A stretch of DNA of 64,000 nucleotides from Mixophyes australis. Its lineage: Eukaryota; Chordata; Amphibia; Anura; Limnodynastidae. Location of the stretch: NCBI GenBank assembly GCA_036250195.1, contig JAVHZZ010000009.1, positions 95,403,771-95,467,770 on the forward strand, written 5' to 3'. The position numbers and the translations under genes were made by a program. Shown in pieces: positions 59,091-64,000 of this stretch (position 1 is the stretch's first letter; each line of letters starts with the position of its first letter). The notes under the pieces are model-generated. The model did not search any database and was not told the DNA's origin. It was given only the letters and a program-made list of their open reading frames with translations.

Positions 59091-60673
59091 TAGAGATGGT
59101 CACTGATCCCCGTGTTTTGGTTTTGTTTTTGGTTTTGGATCTGTATTACCTTTGTGTTTTGGTTTTGGTTTTGGTTTTGGTTTTGTTTGGTTTTGTTTTG
59201 CTATTTTTGAAAAAAATAAAAATTTTTGGGTCTAAAATAACCTAATTTAGTGCTCCACCAGTTTCTTAGATAAGTGAGGTAATTCTAAAGCTAATAAATT
59301 ATGAAAAAAACAGTTTAATCCCCGGTAGGCCGTCTTTATTGCGAACACTTGTCTGCAAATTATACAGTCAAACCTGGTTGTCTACCTCCTCCATCTTTGA
59401 TTATCGGCAATGTAGCCACCGTCTTTGGGTGTATATTACACCCTACACTTGTAGTTGAATATAAAAAAAGCAGCCTGCACAGACTGTGGAGCTAGAAAGT
59501 AAAATTACATGGACCACGGTACTTTGGTGGCTATCTATCTATGCCCCCCCCCTCCTGCCCTCCACTTGTAGTTGAATATAAAAAAAGCAGCCTGCATAGA
59601 CTGTAGAACTAGAAATTCGAATATACAAAGAAATGGACAAAGGCAGTTTGGCATCTGTCTGCATCAGATCCCCTCTCCACTAGGAGTAGAATAGAAAACT
59701 ATTCAGCCGTTATATAATCTAGAATATAAATAGAAATTGAGAAAGGCAATTTGGTATCTGTCTGCATCATAATCATCAACATCCTCATTAGCGCCCTCGT
59801 CACCTCCATAAATCTCCCCCTCATCCTCTTCTATTTCCAAAGTGGCATCCTCAATTTGTGTATCATCGGCTACACTCGGGCTGTTCAGGTACACATCAGC
59901 AGAACTGCTGAAAGGGCCCTTCTTTATGGGTACACTAACAGAATGCTCACGATTAGACATACCAATGTTGGATGGACTCTCCACAGGGATTGGTGTCATT
60001 TGTGAATCAGAGCAAACATTATCCTCTAATGCCTTACTGTTATCTTTCAGCTCGGCTTTGATGCGTAACAGTAGTTGTGCACCAATTGTAGGCTCGGTAA
60101 CTTTTTGGGATCTGCCACTAATAGCCAAAGGTGAAGGCCTCATTCTCTCTTTGCCACTGCGTGTGTAGAATGGCATGTTGGCAATTTTTTTTTTATCTGC
60201 ACTTAACTTTTGCTCAGTAACACTTCTTTTTCGCTTCAACACAGTAAAAAAAAAAAATTATTTTGTTTTTTGGACTAATTTCGAAACACTCTGTAGTTTG
60301 ACATCGCTTTGCCCAGATGACGTACTGGGAACACTAACATCAGAACTGGTGACAGAACCTGGTTGCTCATTCTGATCATATGTGGACTGCTTTGAATCCA
60401 TTCTGAGCGCAAAGCACTTGTAGTGGTAAAAATTATTTGGTACGATACTGCTGACAGATATGACTTTTGACAGCCAGAAATATTTATGCACAATTATGGG
60501 GGACACCCCAAAAGCACTGGGAAGTACCAAATATTACAAAAATAAAATAAACCTCTATCCTCCTCTTCTCTAGCGATTTTTTTGTTACAGCAATTGGAAT
60601 AAGAATATTGTATTCTCTGTCCCTGCTCTAATCAGCCTGTGACTACACCCTGCTCTCTCCCTCTGTCAAATGG
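59091..60673. mobile_element. hAT-like element of the GGTTTTGG family, truncated at the duplication junction
   Basis: It begins TAGAGATGGTCACTGATCCC right after GTATTATTTC and continues with GGTTTTGG runs, as in 9049-9544. It contains twice-repeated AGTTGAATATAAAAAAAGCA and a minus-strand acidic reading frame. The sequence passes directly into unit 2 at about 60674 without a matching right terminus. Unit 2 reads GTATTATTTCTGACCC at the equivalent site (63139 on), i.e. uninserted. Confidence 0.7.
59703..60530 (-). pseudogene. Remnant of a transposon-encoded acidic protein
   Basis: Minus-strand frame 60242-59703 reads basic LKRKRSVTEQKL..KKK, then a middle region ending in NREHSVSVPIKKG, then a strongly acidic LEIEEDEGEIYGGDEGANED. 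The upstream frame (60530-60258) has MDSKQSTYDQNEQPGSV and VPSTSSGQSD, separated from it by a poly-T tract that breaks the frame. The low-complexity, charged character fits a disordered part of a protein carried by the hAT-like element. I see no BED finger or hAT dimerisation motif, so function is unassigned. It is not part of the host gene (opposite strand, intronic, inside the element). Confidence 0.45.
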
Positions 60674-61795
60674 CTCCTGTTCCCTTCCTCTCACTCTTGA
60701 CCTTACTATCTTCTCTTCCTCACTTGCAACCTTCGGCTACCCTTGCTATCCTTGTAATTGTCAGGGAACTTCCCTTTGCAATGTGATAAGCATTGGTTAA
60801 TAGATTTAGTGTGATTTTGTAACCATCTTGTATTACTGCTGTATTTATTAAACATGTTTCTCAGTTCTGCTCGTGCTATGTAAAAAAAAAAAAATTATTT
60901 ATGTGAACTGTCTACATTGTTTGTACTTGCACCATATGTGGAACTTTGTGACGCCCCATAAATAAAAGTTAATGTTAATAAAACAAATTTTCACACTGAA
61001 GTATTTCTATTGTATTCCAATATGGCTTTCTCATTTTTGTTATGCAAATGAAACCGGTCTTGTATTATTTTTGTAAAATATATTAGATTTTTTTTAAGTA
61101 AAGATTCGTAGCAATACAGCAATTTTAAATGTTATGAGCCCTTAAAAATGCAATAATGGTTATTGATTATACAATATAAGCCTAGTAATGCTAAGAATAG
61201 AAGTAGCTGTAAGTAAAGTGGCTAGCTGCATACACTAAAATAGACTAAGAGTAAATAAAATGCTAGCGTGTGCTCATATGACTATTGGCTATAGGCTTAG
61301 ATTCAGACATGTTAATGACGTTGATGTTCATTGCAGTGGCTAAAACTAGCCACACACATTGTAACCCAGTACAATCATATTGCTCACCACATCGTTTGGA
61401 AAAACTATTTCAGTTAGCTTGGAAATTTTCTGTCATCCTGTATATACTACAGTTAGTCTCTGATCCAATGTTGAATAGTCTGTCTGGAAATGACTACATC
61501 AATGTATGTGTGGTGAGTTTAAGGGTAAATATTCACAACAGTACATTTACTAGAGGGTGAAGTTTATTGCGTTCTTAGCCTGCCTGACATTTGTTAACAT
61601 TTTCATGAATGTAGCACTGATGTTTTGTTCTATGTAAGGTGATGGCAGCACAGGGTAACGCATTATTGGGGGGGGGGGGGTATTTAAATAGTGCTCACAG
61701 TGTGTAGGATGTCCAGGATGTGTGTGAACTCAATATATATATATATGTGTATATATAATATACCTAATCTTTTATATTTTTATTTTCCTATCCAG

Positions 61796-61876
61796 GTGAT
61801 TTAGACTTGGCAGACTTTTTTAATGATGCCACACAACCACCCAAAGTTGTCCCCAAACCGCCTCCTAAGAAGCCAG
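61796..61876 (+). CDS. cd99: Exon 4' (duplicated acidic exon)
   Basis: The second copy of exon 4: 81 bases, same acceptor (TTTTCCTATCCAG) and donor (GTAATT), same phase 1, open throughout. Two bases differ from exon 4 and both change an amino acid: FFDDPTQ becomes FFNDATQ (Asp to Asn, Pro to Ala). Inclusion would lengthen the ectodomain by 27 residues with the frame kept. Since splice signals are intact it could be constitutive, alternative, or mutually exclusive with exon 4. Loss of one acidic residue slightly weakens the motif. Transcript data are needed to tell whether it is used. Confidence 0.75.
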
Positions 61877-62485
61877 GTAATTCTATAAATGACATGTGAA
61901 TGCTACATACACACACTGACAGCTCTACCAGATTCCAGGGACTCCTGCATTTTGCCTCAATCTCCCGCCTTCAGATTGGCATCCTAAATCTGCTCGGAGC
62001 TGGGTTGAGGCAGAGGTGAGGAAGACTATGGCAGACCTCTCCTTTCCTGGCTCGAAGCTGCTTCCCTTTGGCACATTTCCCCCTCACTGCCAGATTGACG
62101 TGTTGGCATGTCTATATACAGTAGTTTTCTAAGACTTTTGTAAGATTTTTTCTTTTCTTTTCTTTTTCTTTTTCTTTTTTTGTTGTTACATTTTCATCAG
62201 TTTATGCACATTTTATTTACAGTATATAAAAGAAAACAAAACAAGATTTGGTTAAAAAAATGCACATTACCATCAATTTCCTTCATTACTAATCCTGTTG
62301 TAAGTATAAAAAAAGCTTCTCACCCCAGTATAATATATACAAGAGTTTTCTTTTATAGTCAACCAGTTTTTCCTTTGTGACATTATGTGAGGGTTATTTA
62401 ATACCATTGCAGAAAGGAGCATATTTACAAGAAACCATAACAACCAATCCAACATAAGCTTTTATTGCCCTGTTAGCACTAGACC

Positions 62486-62676
62486 AGTGTTTCCCAAACC
62501 CAGTCCTCAGGGACCCCTAACAGTGCAGGTTTTCCAGGTGACAAGTGAAATAATTATATCACCTGTGGATCTTTCAAACTGTGTCGGTCAGTAATGAATA
62601 CACCTGTGCTCCAGCAAGGAGATATGGAAAACCTGCACTGTTAGGGGTACCCGAGGACTGGGTTTGGTAAACACTG
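62486..62676. mobile_element. Foldback hAT MITE, unit 2 copy, TSD CACTAGAC
   Basis: CAGTGTTTCCCAAACCCAGT to ACTGGGTTTGGTAAACACTG, flanked by exact CACTAGAC (62478-62485, 62677-62684). It was present before the duplication, since both units carry it. Confidence 0.9.
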
Positions 62677-63078
62677 CACTAGACCAATAAATGATTGATA
62701 ATAGGCTATTATGGACTGCTGTAGTCTTTCACCTTTGAGCAGTATTGGTAAATACCGTTGCTGTATAGTTTTGCTCCACGTGAAACACCTTGAATTTTTC
62801 TGTAAGGTTTCATCTCAGTTTCATCAGATGGTAGAACATTTTTCTATATGGCCACAGTAATCCCTGTACACCCAAATAGGATTCAAGTTAGGCTACCTTG
62901 GATACTATTTTCATCCTTAGAGCTCTACAATACGCCAAATGTATAGAGCACTGTTACACCCACTTGTTTCTATAGAAATGACATTGCATACATACAAGTT
63001 TCTGTATCCCACCAAGATGTCATATTGCAGGATCGCCCTGACATATTTTCTGATGCTTTCATGTATTTTCATTTTCAA

Positions 63079-63138
63079 ATGTCCCTATCACAACTAGGAA
63101 GCCACGGCTATCAACCAATAAGCCACCAAAAAAGAAAG
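63079..63138 (+). pseudogene. cd99: Exon 5' (duplicated exon 5 with destroyed splice acceptor)
   Basis: The coding sequence is preserved: 60 bases, one synonymous difference from exon 5 (CGA to CGG, Arg), donor GTATTA intact. The acceptor that reads CATTTTCAG before exon 5 reads CATTTTCAA here (63070-63078), so the invariant AG is lost. The nearest downstream AG (…CAACTAG, about 63095) would remove part of the exon and leave a 41-base remnant that shifts the reading frame. Because neighbouring exons are all phase 1, skipping exon 5' leaves the frame intact, and that is the expected outcome. A sequencing error at this one base is the main alternative. Confidence 0.7.
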
Positions 63139-63148
63139 GTATTATTTC

Positions 63149-64000
63149 TGACCCAGACTACCTAATACAGATGGTGTACTTAATTGGGAAATACATTGAG
63201 GCTATATTATATTCCCCTTTTAAGAAATTATTCTTCAAAATGTAGTTACTTTGACTCGTACTTGAGTGTCCCTCAGCTTATATTTCAATCCTTCTCCGGG
63301 GCCTCCTGGTGAAATCAGACCTCCAAAATGCAGGATTTGATGTGCAGAGAAGTCTGTAGGGGAATGTAATTCAAATGCAACTTGGTTTGTGTAAGACATT
63401 ATTATGTCTTGCTCAGCCACCAAATATAGATTGCAACCTTTGTAGAGAAAAGACAGTATGTCTTACAAACATCTTTACTGCGACTACAATATATAACATA
63501 ATAATGTGTTCATAATCTTGTTTTGAATAGAAGCCACACATTATTATTGTCAATTATGGACTAGTGATTCACTGTAAATCTGTAATTAAAGTGCCAGTGA
63601 GAAATTGAGAAATAGGGTCCATTACATTAGCAATGGGTCTACACATGAAATCTACCAAACATAGTCACTTCCTCTCGATACTGAGGTTAGCTTGGATACA
63701 CATGTTGTTAGCGAGTATCTGTGCATACTTGATTTAAAGAAAACGCCCCCTTGTATATTAAATAAGAATAATGTGATAGCTTTTCTGTTTAAATATCTGG
63801 ATCTTGAGGTCTGATCTTTCCAATGTAGGCTCCGCTTACTGATTATCAGCTCAGAAAGTGCAGGATATAGGAACAGAGATGATAAAGGATCATATAGTGT
63901 AGTAGATATAAACTACACATACATTGATTAAAACTCATAGGGCCTAATTCATCTTCATACGTAAGTCCCATTTTGTGCTGTATCTTGTGTAAAACTGCTC
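63149..64000 (+). other. cd99: Start of the next intron; no exon recognised
   Basis: Unique sequence after the duplication with no convincing phase-1 exon. The segment from about 63937 (GGGCCTAATTCATCTTCATA) may be the start of another repeat with ATTCAT-type ends. Transmembrane and cytoplasmic exons must lie beyond the window. Confidence 0.5.

Larger units (their letters stand above)
60674..63148 (+). repeat. Tandem duplication, unit 2
   Basis: Colinear with 56152-59090. It lacks the two unit 1 MITEs and has no insertion next to exon 5'. The duplicated content runs LINE tail, intron 3 end, exon 4', intron 4', exon 5' and the first bases of the next intron. Confidence 0.95.

Noticed and set aside
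59703..60242. 179-aa acidic ORF as an antisense host gene
   Set aside because: It lies inside a transposon-like insertion that is absent at the equivalent site of unit 2, and it is broken upstream by a poly-T tract.
63143..63180. Possible further exon after CTAATACAG
   Set aside because: The following frame has no CD99-like composition and no convincing donor at a suitable distance.

Overview
The window looks like a piece of a large vertebrate nuclear genome, most likely an anuran amphibian. It is AT-rich and intron-dominated, with short coding exons bounded by GT/AG. It is packed with DNA transposons: Harbinger-type MITEs, many hAT-type elements with 8-bp target duplications, and TTAA-flanked MITEs. 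L2-like LINEs, LTR remnants and a Penelope-like element are also present. The organism call is inference from repeat content; no database was searched.

One protein-coding gene is recognisable, on the + strand: a CD99/CD99L2-family cell-surface glycoprotein. Exon 1 (about 21592-21652) encodes the signal peptide behind a small GC-rich promoter. Exon 2 (42961-43017), exon 3 (46680-46724), exon 4 (57737-57817) and exon 5 (59021-59080) encode alternating acidic DLDL-type and Lys/Pro-rich ectodomain segments. Every intron is phase 1, and exons 2 to 5 are each a multiple of three long. The transmembrane and cytoplasmic exons are not in the window, so the gene continues past base 64000.

The main result lies at 56.1-63.2 kb. 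An intron-exon-intron-exon block holding exons 4 and 5 is tandemly duplicated (unit 1 56152-59090, unit 2 60674-63148). The second exon 4 is intact, in phase, and differs by two amino acids. The second exon 5 has a preserved coding sequence, but its splice acceptor has changed from AG to AA. Three transposons sit in unit 1 or at its edge and are absent from unit 2, which therefore preserves their empty sites.

Layout: 1-21.3 kb is intergenic and almost entirely repeats, including two hAT elements that carry CT-rich minisatellites. 21.4-21.65 kb is promoter plus exon 1. 21.65-42.96 kb is intron 1, which holds LTR remnants, a long hairpin, a 22-bp minisatellite and a third minisatellite-bearing hAT. 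43.0-57.7 kb holds introns 2 and 3, including a Penelope-like insertion with a hammerhead-like motif and decayed L1-like and L2-like LINEs. 57.7-63.2 kb is the duplicated exon block. The very long Pro/Ser/Leu-rich reading frames at 14.6-16.2 and 36.3-37.7 kb are minisatellite translations, not genes.
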